54,090 nt of DNA from JAAYAY01 sp964429355 (GTDB lineage Bacteria > Planctomycetota > Planctomycetia > Pirellulales > Thermoguttaceae), in assembly GCA_964429355.1 (NCBI GenBank), contig CAYSCH010000010.1:1-54090 (forward strand). Direction: 5' to 3'. This document shows positions 1-8,641 of this stretch, piece after piece. The position numbers and the translations under genes were made by a program. Below the pieces are notes generated by a model, which did not search any database, had not been told where the DNA came from, and worked only from the letters and a program-made list of their open reading frames with translations. The first letter of the stretch is position 1; every line of letters starts with the position of its first letter.

Positions 1-607
1 TGACGCGGTCGATGGGAACGACGATGTCGGCCTGGAAGGGATTGGGTTTCTGGAATCGGTCGTAGGAATAGAGGAATATCGGGTTTTTCTGGAGAGGAGG
101 CACGTCGGGGCAGATGAAGGGCACGGAAACCATGTAGGCTGAATCCTGCATGAGGACGCCGGTGTAGCGGTGGTCGGGGTGATAGTCATTGGGACGATGG
201 CCGATCACGATGTCGGCCTCCCACTGGCGGATGAGGCTGATGAATGTCCGGCGATTTTCCAGGGTGGGCATGAGTTCGCCGTCGTGGATGTCGAGCACCT
301 CGGTGGTGATGCCGAGCACGTCGGCCGCGGCCTGGACTTCGGTGTTTCTCCGGTTGGCGAGGACTCCACCGGCCATGCCCCAATGACCGATGTCGCCGTT
401 GGTGGCAGAGACGAACTTCACCAGGTCGCCCCGTTCAGAGCAGATCTTTGCGAGCCCGCCGCAACGGATCTCGCAGTCGTCCGGATGGGCCCCGAAGACG
501 ATGATCCGCAGCTTTTCGGGTTCCTGGCCTCGAGCCCGTGCGGCGACCAATCCGCAGGTCGTTGCCACAACGAGTGCCAATGCGAGGATCCAATTTGGTT
601 TTCTCAT
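1..607 (-). CDS. PIG-L/LmbE family N-deacetylase, partial at window edge
   Basis: The gene reads leftward off the window, so only the first 202 residues are visible. An N-terminal hydrophobic stretch (about residues 5-24, ending in ...VAARARGQ) looks like a signal peptide. The zinc-binding signature of PIG-L/LmbE de-N-acetylases follows: AHPDD near residue 44, and later a second histidine motif, YHPDH. The family hydrolyses N-acetyl groups of amino sugars such as GlcNAc-PI or mycothiol precursors. Exported planctomycete versions are usually assigned to polysaccharide breakdown, but the substrate cannot be read here. The start is the ATG at 607. No operon partner is visible because the upstream 500 bp are non-coding. 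Confidence 0.9.
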   Translation of the reverse strand, partial: MRKPNWILALALVVATTCGLVAARARGQEPEKLRIIVFGAHPDDCEIRCGGLAKICSERGDLVKFVSATNGDIGHWGMAGGVLANRRNTEVQAAADVLGITTEVLDIHDGELMPTLENRRTFISLIRQWEADIVIGHRPNDYHPDHRYTGVLMQDSAYMVSVPFICPDVPPLQKNPIFLYSYDRFQKPNPFQADIVVPIDRV

Positions 608-1112
608 GGGTACTGTCTCCTGAAAGGTGATTCAGAGCCAATTTTCGAAACTTCCGGCAACTGCGACAATTCCTGCCGTGCGAGACCGGTCATGTTGCGA
701 CAATCTCTTACTGGAGTCGGAAAGAAGTCATGGTTGCCATGCAGTCCGGGACTTCTATGGTGAATGTCCCGAGAAAGATCGTAGCATCGGGGCGCGGCGG
801 AAGCTAGCTGGTACGATGGCCCAGACAGCCGAAAGGGCCCGGCAAGGGCGAGAACCGAGGTGTCGATGCGGATCGGCACCCTCTCGCGCTGCGGCGCTGC
901 CGGGCAGACATGGGCCGGGACGGACAGAGCTGGCAGGCAGAACAGGGACGTAACCCGAGCGCGGGGCAAGCCCACGCGGCTATCATGTGTGGGGTGTCGG
1001 TGGCGACGGGAACGGAGCGCGGGGCAAGCCCGCGTGGCTATTATGTGTGGTGGCGGAGTGTGCATGGCCATGGGAAAGACCCATGCGATTCTTTTCATGT
1101 TGTCCGGCCGCA
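608..1112. other. Non-coding interval with tandem repeats
   Basis: About 500 bp lie between the start of the leftward PIG-L gene and the end of the leftward isoaspartate methyltransferase gene. Open frames exist on both strands but look like chance high-GC frames: they are Arg/Pro/His-rich, with no motif and no ribosome binding site. The only structure I see is the pair of 36-bp repeats at 957-1050. Promoter elements for the PIG-L gene must lie at its right end, but I cannot pick a convincing -35/-10 pair. Confidence 0.5.
957..1050. repeat. Two tandem 36-bp direct repeats
   Basis: The copies at 957-992 and 1015-1050 begin GAGCGCGGGGCAAGCCC and end in ATGTGTGG. They differ at only three positions, all transitions, and have a 58-bp period. 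The separating 22 bp are not repeated. They may be a genome-wide dispersed repeat of this lineage; no protein is encoded. Confidence 0.7.
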
Positions 1113-1787
1113 TCACGCCTCGCCTTCACCCCAACCTTGCGCGCCCACGAGGGGCACGAAGCGGCATGCCGTCAGGCCCGTCGTCAGAAACGAGTCGTCC
1201 TTTCGTCGGACAACCTGGAGCTGCTGGCAATCGGCCCCGCCCACCGGCATAACGAGCAACCCGCCCTCGGCCAGTTGGTTCAGCAGGGCAGGAGGCACGC
1301 GCTCGGCGCCGGCAGTCACGAGAATCCGGTCATAGGGGGCCTGCGCCTCATGGCCCAGAGTTCCGTCCGCGACCAGGGCGGTGACGTTTTGGTATCCCAA
1401 AGCCTCGAGCACGGTCATCGCCCGGCGCGAAAGGTCGGCGACCCGTTCGATGGTAATCACCTCTCGGGCGATCTCGGCCAGTACGGCCGTTTGATAGCCG
1501 CTGCCGGTACCGATTTCCAGCACGCGCTCGGTGCCCGTCAGTTCGAGGGCTTCGGTCATCAGCGCAACCATGTACGGCTGGCTGATCGTCTGCCCGTACC
1601 CGATGGCCATGGCGTTATCGGCATAGGCCTCGTGGCGAGACTCTACGGGCACAAACCGTTCCCGGGGCACCTCGGCCATGGCCTTGAGGGTAAGATGATC
1701 GCGAATTCCGCGGCCGCGCAGATCCGTGCGAAGCATCCGCTGCCTGGCCGCCAGCATTTCGGCAGACACTGCGACATCGTCCGGCAT
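1113..1787 (-). CDS. pcm: Protein-L-isoaspartate(D-aspartate) O-methyltransferase
   Basis: A 224-residue protein of typical length for Pcm. The enzyme transfers a methyl group from S-adenosylmethionine to abnormal L-isoaspartyl residues in ageing cytosolic proteins and so starts their repair. It has the family N-terminus (R-x-R-GI-x-D near residue 25, VPRERFVP near 40), the GQTISQPYMVALM segment and the SAM-binding motif VLEIGTGSGYQTAVLAE at about 89-105. The Asp-Gly of VADGTLG follows. The start at 1787 has AGAGG five bases upstream. It appears monocistronic, with 440 bp of non-coding DNA before the divergent propeller gene. Confidence 0.95.
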   Translation of the reverse strand: MPDDVAVSAEMLAARQRMLRTDLRGRGIRDHLTLKAMAEVPRERFVPVESRHEAYADNAMAIGYGQTISQPYMVALMTEALELTGTERVLEIGTGSGYQTAVLAEIAREVITIERVADLSRRAMTVLEALGYQNVTALVADGTLGHEAQAPYDRILVTAGAERVPPALLNQLAEGGLLVMPVGGADCQQLQVVRRKDDSFLTTGLTACRFVPLVGAQGWGEGEA

Positions 1788-2229
1788 CGTGTCCTCTCAC
1801 GTTCGGTGTCGGTGAGACCAACCTCAAAGATCGTTGAGTCTTTCACAAAGATTGGCGACTTGCCGGGAGCAGGCTGTTTTCAGCTCGAGCGGTAGCTCGC
1901 GACCAACCTTGGGCCGGTACCCGCTGGCGGCCCTGCCCCCTTGAGCCACATACTCCTCTCCCGATAATACCTCCGACGGCAATCCCCGAGAACCCTGCCG
2001 ACCGAGCCATCGGAGGTTGGGTGCGGCCACCGGATGGACGCCGGGCCGAGACGGCGTCGATCCGGTTCTCCGGGTCGGCACGCGACTGGAATCTGCTGTC
2101 CCACTCGGCTAGAATCGAGAGGCTCGGGTACGGCTTTCTATCGAGCCGCCAAGAGACCATGCCCGTGGGAGAGTCCCACGTTTTGCCAGCCTGCCCCCAC
2201 ATCCTCCCCGCCCCACGGAGATTTCCGTC
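1788..2229. other. Divergent intergenic region with small hairpins
   Basis: This region lies between the leftward pcm and rightward PQQ genes. A perfect hairpin with a 7-bp stem and 3-base loop sits at 2164-2180 and is followed by TTTT. Because both flanking genes run away from the region, it is not placed to terminate either one, and it is probably a small dispersed palindrome or leader structure. A second 5-bp stem (2215-2219 with 2224-2228) partly covers the GGAG ribosome binding site of the downstream gene. I could not choose a promoter with confidence. Confidence 0.4.
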
Positions 2230-3540
2230 ATGAGATATGTGTTTCTCTCGACCATTCTGCTGCTGATGGCCTTGCCGCTCCACGCCGAGAACTGGCCCCA
2301 CTGGCGCGGTCCGAATTTCGACGGCTCGACGAGCGAGACCGAGCTTCCCTCCCAGTGGAGCCGGACGGAAGGGATCGTGTGGAAGGCGAAGCTTGACGGA
2401 GCGGCCGCGTCGACTCCGATCATCTGGGAGAACTACGTTTTCCTCTCCGGACTCGATGCCGAGAAAGACACGCTCCAGGCCATGTGCTTCCAGCGTGCCG
2501 ACGGGAAGTTGCTCTGGAAACACGACGTGGCCGAGGGCACCAGCCACGACGAGCGCAGCAACTTTGCCGCCCCCTCGCCGGTGACGGACGGCAATCTGGT
2601 CTACTTCTTCTTCAGCAACGGAGATCTTCTTGCCTACGACTTCAGCGGCCAGCGTCGCTGGGCGCGAAACCTCCAGAAAGACTACGGCACCTTTGCGTTT
2701 AATTGGACTTTCTCCACCAGCCCGACGCTTTTCGACGGGAAGCTTTTCATGCAGGTCCTGCAGCGCGATGTGCCGGTGCGCGAGCGAGGGTTCACCGATC
2801 GCGAAAACGAATCTTACCTCCTCGCCATGGATCCGCAGACCGGCAAGACTCTCTGGCGCCACGTCCAGCCAAGCGATGCGGTCGCCGAGTCTCGCGAGGC
2901 CTTCTCGACCTTGATTCCGTCTGAAACCAACGGAAAAAGCGAACTCCTCGTGGCCGGCGGCGACGCGCTCACAGGGCACGATCCGGCAACGGGCAAAGAG
3001 CTCTGGCGTTGGGACAACCTCAACCCGAACAAGATCTCCCATTGGCGATTGGTCCCTTCGCCGGTGGCTGGCGGCGGCGTGTACCTGATATGTGGGCCGA
3101 AAATGAGCCCGGTCTTCGCCGTCAAGGCCGGGTTGTCCGGCCAACTCACCGACGACGATCTGGCCTGGGCGAGCACAGACGTCCGCACGGTCAACTCCGA
3201 CGTACCCACGCCCGCCTTCTATGACGGCGATTTCTTCATCCTCAGCGATCTCGGTAAATCGCTCTCCCGCGTGACGGCCGCAACCGGCGAGGTGAAGTGG
3301 ACCGTCTCCACGCCCGGACGGGCGAAATACGAGGCGTCGCCCCTGGCCGCCGATGGGAAGATCTACATCGTCGACTTTGAAGGCCAGGTCGATGTGATCG
3401 ACGCGAACAACGGGAACGTGATCAACTCGATCCAGATGGACGAACCGGAGGATCGCGAAGTGGTTCGTTCCTCGATCGCTGCTGCCCATGGGCATCTTTT
3501 CATCCGCACGACGCGGGAACTCTACTGCGTAGGCAAGTGA
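2230..3540 (+). CDS. Exported PQQ-like beta-propeller (BamB/quinoprotein-type) protein
   Basis: A 436-residue protein with a clear signal peptide (residues 1-19, ending LPLHA). The mature start has NWPHWRGPNFDG, the usual opening of planctomycete PQQ-like repeat proteins. Repeated blade motifs of the form 'DGK-LWK', 'TGKTLWR' and 'TGKELWRWD' recur about every 40-50 residues. Such proteins fold as seven- or eight-bladed propellers in the periplasm. Whether this one binds PQQ, a sugar or a protein partner is not visible. It precedes the heme-c/PD40/TPR gene by 58 bp in the same direction, so co-transcription is plausible. Confidence 0.9.
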   Translation: MRYVFLSTILLLMALPLHAENWPHWRGPNFDGSTSETELPSQWSRTEGIVWKAKLDGAAASTPIIWENYVFLSGLDAEKDTLQAMCFQRADGKLLWKHDVAEGTSHDERSNFAAPSPVTDGNLVYFFFSNGDLLAYDFSGQRRWARNLQKDYGTFAFNWTFSTSPTLFDGKLFMQVLQRDVPVRERGFTDRENESYLLAMDPQTGKTLWRHVQPSDAVAESREAFSTLIPSETNGKSELLVAGGDALTGHDPATGKELWRWDNLNPNKISHWRLVPSPVAGGGVYLICGPKMSPVFAVKAGLSGQLTDDDLAWASTDVRTVNSDVPTPAFYDGDFFILSDLGKSLSRVTAATGEVKWTVSTPGRAKYEASPLAADGKIYIVDFEGQVDVIDANNGNVINSIQMDEPEDREVVRSSIAAAHGHLFIRTTRELYCVGK

Positions 3541-3598
3541 TCACCAAGTCAGTACGCGTGATCGAGACTCGGTGGTGAAGAAGTGACGCGGAGCGGCA

Positions 3599-6061
3599 AT
3601 GAAGCACAAACGACGCAAGCCACAGAAGCCCTCGAAGACCGCTCCGCGGCCTCCGGCGCCAACAGGCGTCTGGCGCTTCTCCCGACGGGCCTGCCTGATC
3701 CTCACCTTGGCAGTCGTCGTGATTCCGCTCGCGTGGTGGGGCTTCTCGCAGTCGCTGCGGTTCGATGCAGGCCAGGAGAGTCCCAAGCCGCCAGGTGCGA
3801 TCGTCGCACCGATCGCGACCGGCCCGAGCATGAGGATCCTCTGCCCCTTCGACGGCAGCCTGTTTCCGCCCGAGATCGCGCCACCACGTTTTCACTGGGA
3901 AGACGGGACGGCTCGAGTGGACCGCTGGACGATCGAGATCCAGTTTGCAGACGGCGGGCCGCCGATGCATTTCGTCTGCGACCTGCGGGAGTGGACCCCC
4001 TCGTCCGACGCCTGGGAAGAGATCAAGAAGCGTTCCTTGTCGGCGGCGGCCACCGTGACCCTATGCGGTATCGACCGACAGCGCCCCGAGGAGATTCTCT
4101 CCCGCGACGAGGTATCGATTCGAACGTCGAAGGACGAAGTCGGAGCGCCGATCTTCTACCGGGAAGTGAATCTGCCGTTTCTCGAAGCGGTCAAAGATCC
4201 CGCCTCACACATTCGCTGGCGATTCGGGACGGTCTCGAGTACCGAGCAGCCGCCGGTCGTCATGGAGAAGTTGCCCCTGTGCGGGAACTGCCACTCCTTC
4301 TCCCAGGACGGGGCCTTGATTGGAATGGACGTGGATTATGCGAGTGACAAGGGATCCTATGTCCTCTGTCCCGTATCGCAGGAGATGGTCTACGACAACG
4401 CCAAGATCATCACATGGAGCGACTACGAACGGAAAGACAACCGCGGCACACTCGGCCTGCTTTCGCAGGTGTCGCCGGACGGCCGCTACGCGATCAGCAC
4501 GGTGAAGGACCGCTCGGTCTTCGCCGCCGTCGACAACCTGGCTTTCAGCCAATTGTTCTTTCCGATCCAGGGAATCCTGGCGTACTACGATCGGCAGACA
4601 AAAACGTTTCACGCGCTGCACGGAGCCGACGACGATCGTTACGTGCAGAGCAACGCCGTTTGGAGTCCGGACGGCAAGTACGTCGTTTTCGCGCGCGGCG
4701 AGGCTTATCACTCCGACGCCTTCCGAGAGAAACGCTCCGGCCTGACCAAGCCGGAAGACATCTCGGAATTCCTGAACGGAGAAAGAAGTCTCAAGTTCGA
4801 CCTTTGGCGCGTGCCCTTCAACGAAGGCAAGGGCGGCCGGGCCGAACCGCTCTCAGGGGCATCGAACAACGGGATGAGTAACTATTTCCCCAAGTATTCC
4901 CCCGACGGCAAATGGATCGTTTTCTGCCAGGCGAAGAGTTTCATGCTCCTGCAACCCGATAGCACGCTTCACATCATTCCGGCCGAGGGGGGCGAGGCGA
5001 GGCGGTTGGAGTGCAACACCAGCCGGATGAATTCGTGGCATAGCTGGTCGCCCAACGGCAGGTGGCTCGTATTTTCTTCGAAGGCCTTTTCGGCCTATAC
5101 CCAGCTCTTTCTCACCCACGTGGACGAAGAAGGCCACACGACGCCTGCCGTGCCCCTGTCCCGCTTCACCTCCGACGACATGGCCGCCAATATTCCCGAG
5201 TTCGTCAATACGTCTCCCGACGCAATCCGGAACATACGCTCGGCGTTCATCGACGACCTTTCCTATTTCAAGGCGGGCATGTGGAACCTCGACGACCGCC
5301 AGCAAGATCAGGCGATCGTCAACTTTCTGAAGGCCCTGGAAATCAACCCGGGCAACATCGAGGTCCGCGTCGTGCTGGGCAGCGTGTATCTTGCTCAAGG
5401 GAATCTGGACTCCGCACAGCACCACCTCGACGAGGCGATTTCCCGTGCCCCCACGAACAAAGAGGCTCACTGGCACCGCGCGGCCCTCTTCGAAAAGCAG
5501 GGTATGCTTCCCGAGGCGATGAAGGCGTATCAGCAAGCACTCCAGATCGATCCGGACTACGCCCTGGCTCATCAGTCGGTGGGCCGGCTGGAGTTGAAGA
5601 CCGGGGCGGTAGAGGCAGGCCGGCAGCACCTGCTCGAGGCCGCCCGGCTCGATCCGGACAACGCCTCTCCGTGTATCGATCTGGCCCACTCGTATCTTCA
5701 GGAGCAGAAAGCCGTTCAGGCCGTCGCCATGTACCGGCGTGCCCTGGAAGCGGCCCCCGGCTCCGACGTGGCCATGAGCGGCCTGGCGGTTGCCCTGCTC
5801 CAGGTTCGGGGGCCGGGTGATATTGAAGAGGCGGTGCGATTGGCCGCGAAGTCGTGTGAGGTCACCGCCAACAGGAGCCCTCCCGCCTTGATGGTGCTGG
5901 CCGAGGCCTACGCCGCGGCAGGCCGTCTTCCCAAAGCTGTTGCCGTCGCCCGCAAGGCCATGGGCATCGCCCAGCAGATGGGAAGAAACGATCTTTTCGC
6001 AACCGCATACGCTTTTGTCGAACGATACGATCAACAGCCGCTCGCGCCGGAGACACACTGA
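3599..6061 (+). CDS. Membrane-anchored heme-c / PD40 (TolB-like) / TPR hybrid protein
   Basis: An 820-residue protein in three parts. A basic N-terminus is followed by one membrane span (about residues 31-50). A region containing a single c-type heme site, CGNCH (228-232), runs into WD40-like PD40 blades with the signatures SPDGRYA, SPDGKYVVFA, YSPDGKWIVFC and WSPNGRWLVFS (roughly 290-520). At least five TPR-type repeats occupy about 555-800 (LEINPGNIEVRVVLGSVYL and following). The C-terminal bulk is probably periplasmic. GGAG eight bases upstream supports the start at 3599. The heme motif just before the propeller suggests a redox or sensor role, but function is unknown. It could be co-transcribed with the preceding PQQ gene. 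Confidence 0.85.
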   Translation: MKHKRRKPQKPSKTAPRPPAPTGVWRFSRRACLILTLAVVVIPLAWWGFSQSLRFDAGQESPKPPGAIVAPIATGPSMRILCPFDGSLFPPEIAPPRFHWEDGTARVDRWTIEIQFADGGPPMHFVCDLREWTPSSDAWEEIKKRSLSAAATVTLCGIDRQRPEEILSRDEVSIRTSKDEVGAPIFYREVNLPFLEAVKDPASHIRWRFGTVSSTEQPPVVMEKLPLCGNCHSFSQDGALIGMDVDYASDKGSYVLCPVSQEMVYDNAKIITWSDYERKDNRGTLGLLSQVSPDGRYAISTVKDRSVFAAVDNLAFSQLFFPIQGILAYYDRQTKTFHALHGADDDRYVQSNAVWSPDGKYVVFARGEAYHSDAFREKRSGLTKPEDISEFLNGERSLKFDLWRVPFNEGKGGRAEPLSGASNNGMSNYFPKYSPDGKWIVFCQAKSFMLLQPDSTLHIIPAEGGEARRLECNTSRMNSWHSWSPNGRWLVFSSKAFSAYTQLFLTHVDEEGHTTPAVPLSRFTSDDMAANIPEFVNTSPDAIRNIRSAFIDDLSYFKAGMWNLDDRQQDQAIVNFLKALEINPGNIEVRVVLGSVYLAQGNLDSAQHHLDEAISRAPTNKEAHWHRAALFEKQGMLPEAMKAYQQALQIDPDYALAHQSVGRLELKTGAVEAGRQHLLEAARLDPDNASPCIDLAHSYLQEQKAVQAVAMYRRALEAAPGSDVAMSGLAVALLQVRGPGDIEEAVRLAAKSCEVTANRSPPALMVLAEAYAAAGRLPKAVAVARKAMGIAQQMGRNDLFATAYAFVERYDQQPLAPETH

Positions 6062-6075
6062 CGGAGATAACGCTT

Positions 6076-6385
6076 GTGAAGCACACCTTGCCCATTCTTG
6101 CCGTTTTGCTGCTGTCACCCGCCGGACTGGAAGCTGCCGAAGAATCGTTGCCGGCCAGGCCCAATTTCATCGTGCAATCTGAAAGCCGACATCGGCGAGT
6201 CCACCGACGTGGCGGCTGCCAACCCGGCGGTGGTCGAGAAGCTGCAGGCCCTCGTCGCGGCGATGCAAGACGATCTCGGGCTCGATGGCGAGGCCCCGGG
6301 CTCCCGCCCGCTCGGAAAGGTCGAAAACGCCCAGCCCCTGATCGGCCACGACGGGCAGGTGAGGGCCGGGTTTGAGGCCAAGTGA
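6076..6385 (+). pseudogene. Sulfatase remnant, catalytic core deleted
   Basis: The GTG start at 6076, with GGAG upstream, opens a signal peptide (residues 1 to about 20) and then reads ARPNFIV, the first strand of the sulfatase domain. At about 6168-6178 the match jumps, with a change of frame, to the sulfatase C-terminus: NLKADIGESTDVAA, then a helix and RPLGKVENAQPLIGHDG. Together about 100 residues remain of a family usually 450-500 long. The Cys/Ser active site (CxPSR) and the metal ligands are gone. The simplest reading is one internal deletion joining the two ends. The remnant starts 14 bases after the preceding stop codon and ends 13 bases before the convergent mqnC stop. Confidence 0.8.
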
Positions 6386-6398
6386 CCAGGAGCCTGTG

Positions 6399-7526
6399 TC
6401 AGGGACGAGTGCTGGCAACCCGACGCGAAGGCGTCACGCCACGAATTGGATGCACTTCTTGATACCGCACGTCCCTTTGCCAGGGCGCATACCCGGCACC
6501 GCGGATCTGCTCCTCGATGGAGGCTGAGTTCATCCTGAAGGTTGTGCCGGCCGCCGAAACGACGTTCTCTTCAAACATCACCGCGCCGAAATCGTCGGCC
6601 CCAAAGTCCAGGGCCATCTGGCCGATGCGGGGGCCTTGCGTCACCCAAGAGCTTTGCAGATGCGGAATGTTTTCGAGGAAGAGACGCGAAAGGGCCTGCA
6701 CGCGGAGATACTCGGTGGCGGTTGTGTTGCCGCGGCGGAGACTGAGCGAGCCCTGCTGGTAGGGCCAGGTGATGAAGGCGGTGAACCCGCCCGTCTCGTC
6801 CTGGAGACTGCGCAGACGCTCGAGGTGCTCGACCCGGTCGGTCCACGATTCGCGAACGCCGAACATCATGGTCGAACTCGACGGCAGGCCGAGCCGGTGC
6901 GCCGTGCGATGCACGGCCAGCCACTGGTCGCTACTCGATTTGAGCCGGGCGATGCGATGCCGCACGGAATCGACGAGAATTTCCGCACCGCCGCCGGGGA
7001 GCGACCCCATACCCGCTTCGATGAGCCGGTCCAGCACCTCTTGGATCGTCAGTTCGGAGACCTTGGCGATGTGCAGAACTTCGTCGGCAGACAGCGCGTG
7101 GAGATTGACCGGGTAGTTGGCCTTGATCCAGCCGAAAAGGTCTTCGTAGTAACCGATGCCCAGTTCCGGGTTGAGTCCCCCCTGCAACAGGATCTGGATT
7201 CCGCCGGCGTCGACGGTCTCTTCGATCTTCTGGGCCAACTCTTCCCTGGTGAGGGTGTATCCCCCCGGTCGTCCCGGCGCCCGGTAGAAGGCGCAGAAGC
7301 GGCAGTAGACGTTGCACACATTCGTGTAGTTGATGTTCCGTTCCACGATGTAAGAAACCCGGCGTCCCGGGTGCAGGCCCTGTCGCCTCTCGAAGGCGGC
7401 CAGTCCCAGATCGGCAAGGCTCGCGCGCTGCGCCAGCAGCAGCGCATCGGCGGTTGAGATCCGCCGGCCGGATGCCGCATCGTCAAGGACGGAGTCGAGC
7501 GTGCGCGAGGAGGAAGGACGAATCAA
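6399..7526 (-). CDS. mqnC: Cyclic dehypoxanthinyl futalosine synthase (radical SAM)
   Basis: A 375-residue radical SAM enzyme of the futalosine pathway of menaquinone synthesis. It cyclises dehypoxanthine futalosine. The iron-sulfur motif is C71-x3-C75-x2-C78 in NYTNVCNVYCRFCAFYR, followed by the family motifs GGIQILLQGGLNP, LHALSADE, EAGMGSLPGGGAEILVD and TMMFG. The start at 7526 overlaps the stop of mqnE by four bases (ATGA), so the genes are translationally coupled. It lies in the same operon as mqnE and the degenerate radical-SAM-like gene. mqnA/mqnD and mqnB are not in this window. The assignment is secure; the closest alternative, MqnE, is the neighbouring gene. Confidence 0.95.
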   Translation of the reverse strand: MIRPSSSRTLDSVLDDAASGRRISTADALLLAQRASLADLGLAAFERRQGLHPGRRVSYIVERNINYTNVCNVYCRFCAFYRAPGRPGGYTLTREELAQKIEETVDAGGIQILLQGGLNPELGIGYYEDLFGWIKANYPVNLHALSADEVLHIAKVSELTIQEVLDRLIEAGMGSLPGGGAEILVDSVRHRIARLKSSSDQWLAVHRTAHRLGLPSSSTMMFGVRESWTDRVEHLERLRSLQDETGGFTAFITWPYQQGSLSLRRGNTTATEYLRVQALSRLFLENIPHLQSSWVTQGPRIGQMALDFGADDFGAVMFEENVVSAAGTTFRMNSASIEEQIRGAGYAPWQRDVRYQEVHPIRGVTPSRRVASTRP

Positions 7527-8641
7527 TGTTGGTACTCCAATGAGCCGGCGGAAGCCCGGGCTCCAACTGTTTCATAGGTCGTGGTACGTTCGACAGGCTC
7601 GCAGCCGATCGCCTGGATCAACCGCCGAAGCTGCCCGATGCTCAACGAGTGGGGGGTCGTGGCGCCCGCCATGTGGTAGATCTTTTCTTCCACCACGGTG
7701 CCGTCCATGTCGTTGGCGCCGAATGTCTGCGCCAGTTGAGCCGTGTTCAGCCCCAGCATGACCCAGTAGGCCTTGATGTGGGGAATATTGTCCAGCAGCA
7801 AGCGGCTGGTGGCGATGATCCGCAGTTTGTCGGCCCAAGTCGGTTCTTCGAGCTTGCCGAGCCGGTTGTTTTCGCGGTGGTAAGCCAAGGGGATGAAGGC
7901 CTGAAACCCGCCCGTCTCGTCCTGGAGGTCGCGGAGCCGCAGAAGATGATCGACGATCTCTTCCGGCCGCTCGATCGTGCCGTAGAGCATGGTGCAGTTC
8001 GACTTGAGGCCCAGCCCGTGGGCCGTGCGGTGGACGTCGAGCCACTGGTCGGCCGTCGCCTTGTCTCTGCAGATCTTGGTTCGCACCCGGTCGGCAAATA
8101 TCTCGGCCCCGCCCCCCGGGAGCGATCCCAACCCGGCGTCGATCAATCGGCACAGAACTTCGCGATAGCTCATGCCGAAGGTCTCGGCAAAGAAATGGAT
8201 CTCGACCGCGGTGAACGCCTTCAGGTGCAGGTCGGGATAACGGTCCCGGATCGCCCGCAGCAGTTCGGTGTAGTAGTCGAAGGGCAAGCCCGGATGAAGC
8301 CCGTTGACGATGTGGATTTCGGTCATGCCCGGCCGGTAGCGACGGCGGATCCACTCGAGTGACTCGCCGATCGTCATCGTGTGCGCTTGCGGCATCCCTT
8401 CGCGGAGGCGGGCGAACGAGCAGAACAGGCAGTCGGCCTGGCAGACGTTGGTTGCGTTCAGATGCAGGTTGCGGTTGTAGTAGGTGATCCGTCCGTGGAG
8501 CCGCTCCCGCACCTGGTTGGCCAGTTGTCCAACAGCGAGGAGGTCCGGATGCTTCAAGAGCACAAGCCCGTCGGCCGCATCGAGGCGCCGCCCCTGGGCG
8601 AGTTTGTCGGCAATGGTTGTGAGCCGTTCGTTGAGGATCAT
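7523..8641 (-). CDS. mqnE: Aminofutalosine synthase (radical SAM)
   Basis: A 372-residue enzyme that joins the chorismate-derived enolpyruvyl benzoate to S-adenosylmethionine, giving aminodeoxyfutalosine. It carries C67-x3-C71-x2-C74 in NATNVCQADCLFCSFAR, then MTEIHIVNGLHP, DAGLGSLPGGGAEIFADRV, NCTMLYG and the C-terminal FGANDMDGTVVEEKI. The open frame continues upstream to about 9034. I chose the ATG at 8641 because MILNERL begins the conserved N-terminus and because it forms a four-base ATGA overlap with the upstream stop, the same spacing used between mqnE and mqnC. Confidence 0.95.
   Translation of the reverse strand: MILNERLTTIADKLAQGRRLDAADGLVLLKHPDLLAVGQLANQVRERLHGRITYYNRNLHLNATNVCQADCLFCSFARLREGMPQAHTMTIGESLEWIRRRYRPGMTEIHIVNGLHPGLPFDYYTELLRAIRDRYPDLHLKAFTAVEIHFFAETFGMSYREVLCRLIDAGLGSLPGGGAEIFADRVRTKICRDKATADQWLDVHRTAHGLGLKSNCTMLYGTIERPEEIVDHLLRLRDLQDETGGFQAFIPLAYHRENNRLGKLEEPTWADKLRIIATSRLLLDNIPHIKAYWVMLGLNTAQLAQTFGANDMDGTVVEEKIYHMAGATTPHSLSIGQLRRLIQAIGCEPVERTTTYETVGARASAGSLEYQH

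Noticed and set aside
2164..2180. Rho-independent terminator (hairpin plus TTTT)
   Set aside because: Both flanking genes are transcribed away from this site, so there is nothing for it to terminate, and the U-tract is short.
1843..3495. Leftward 550-codon frame
   Set aside because: It lies opposite the PQQ propeller gene, which has a signal peptide and blade motifs. The leftward product is Gly/Val/Arg-rich with no motif, a typical high-GC antisense shadow.
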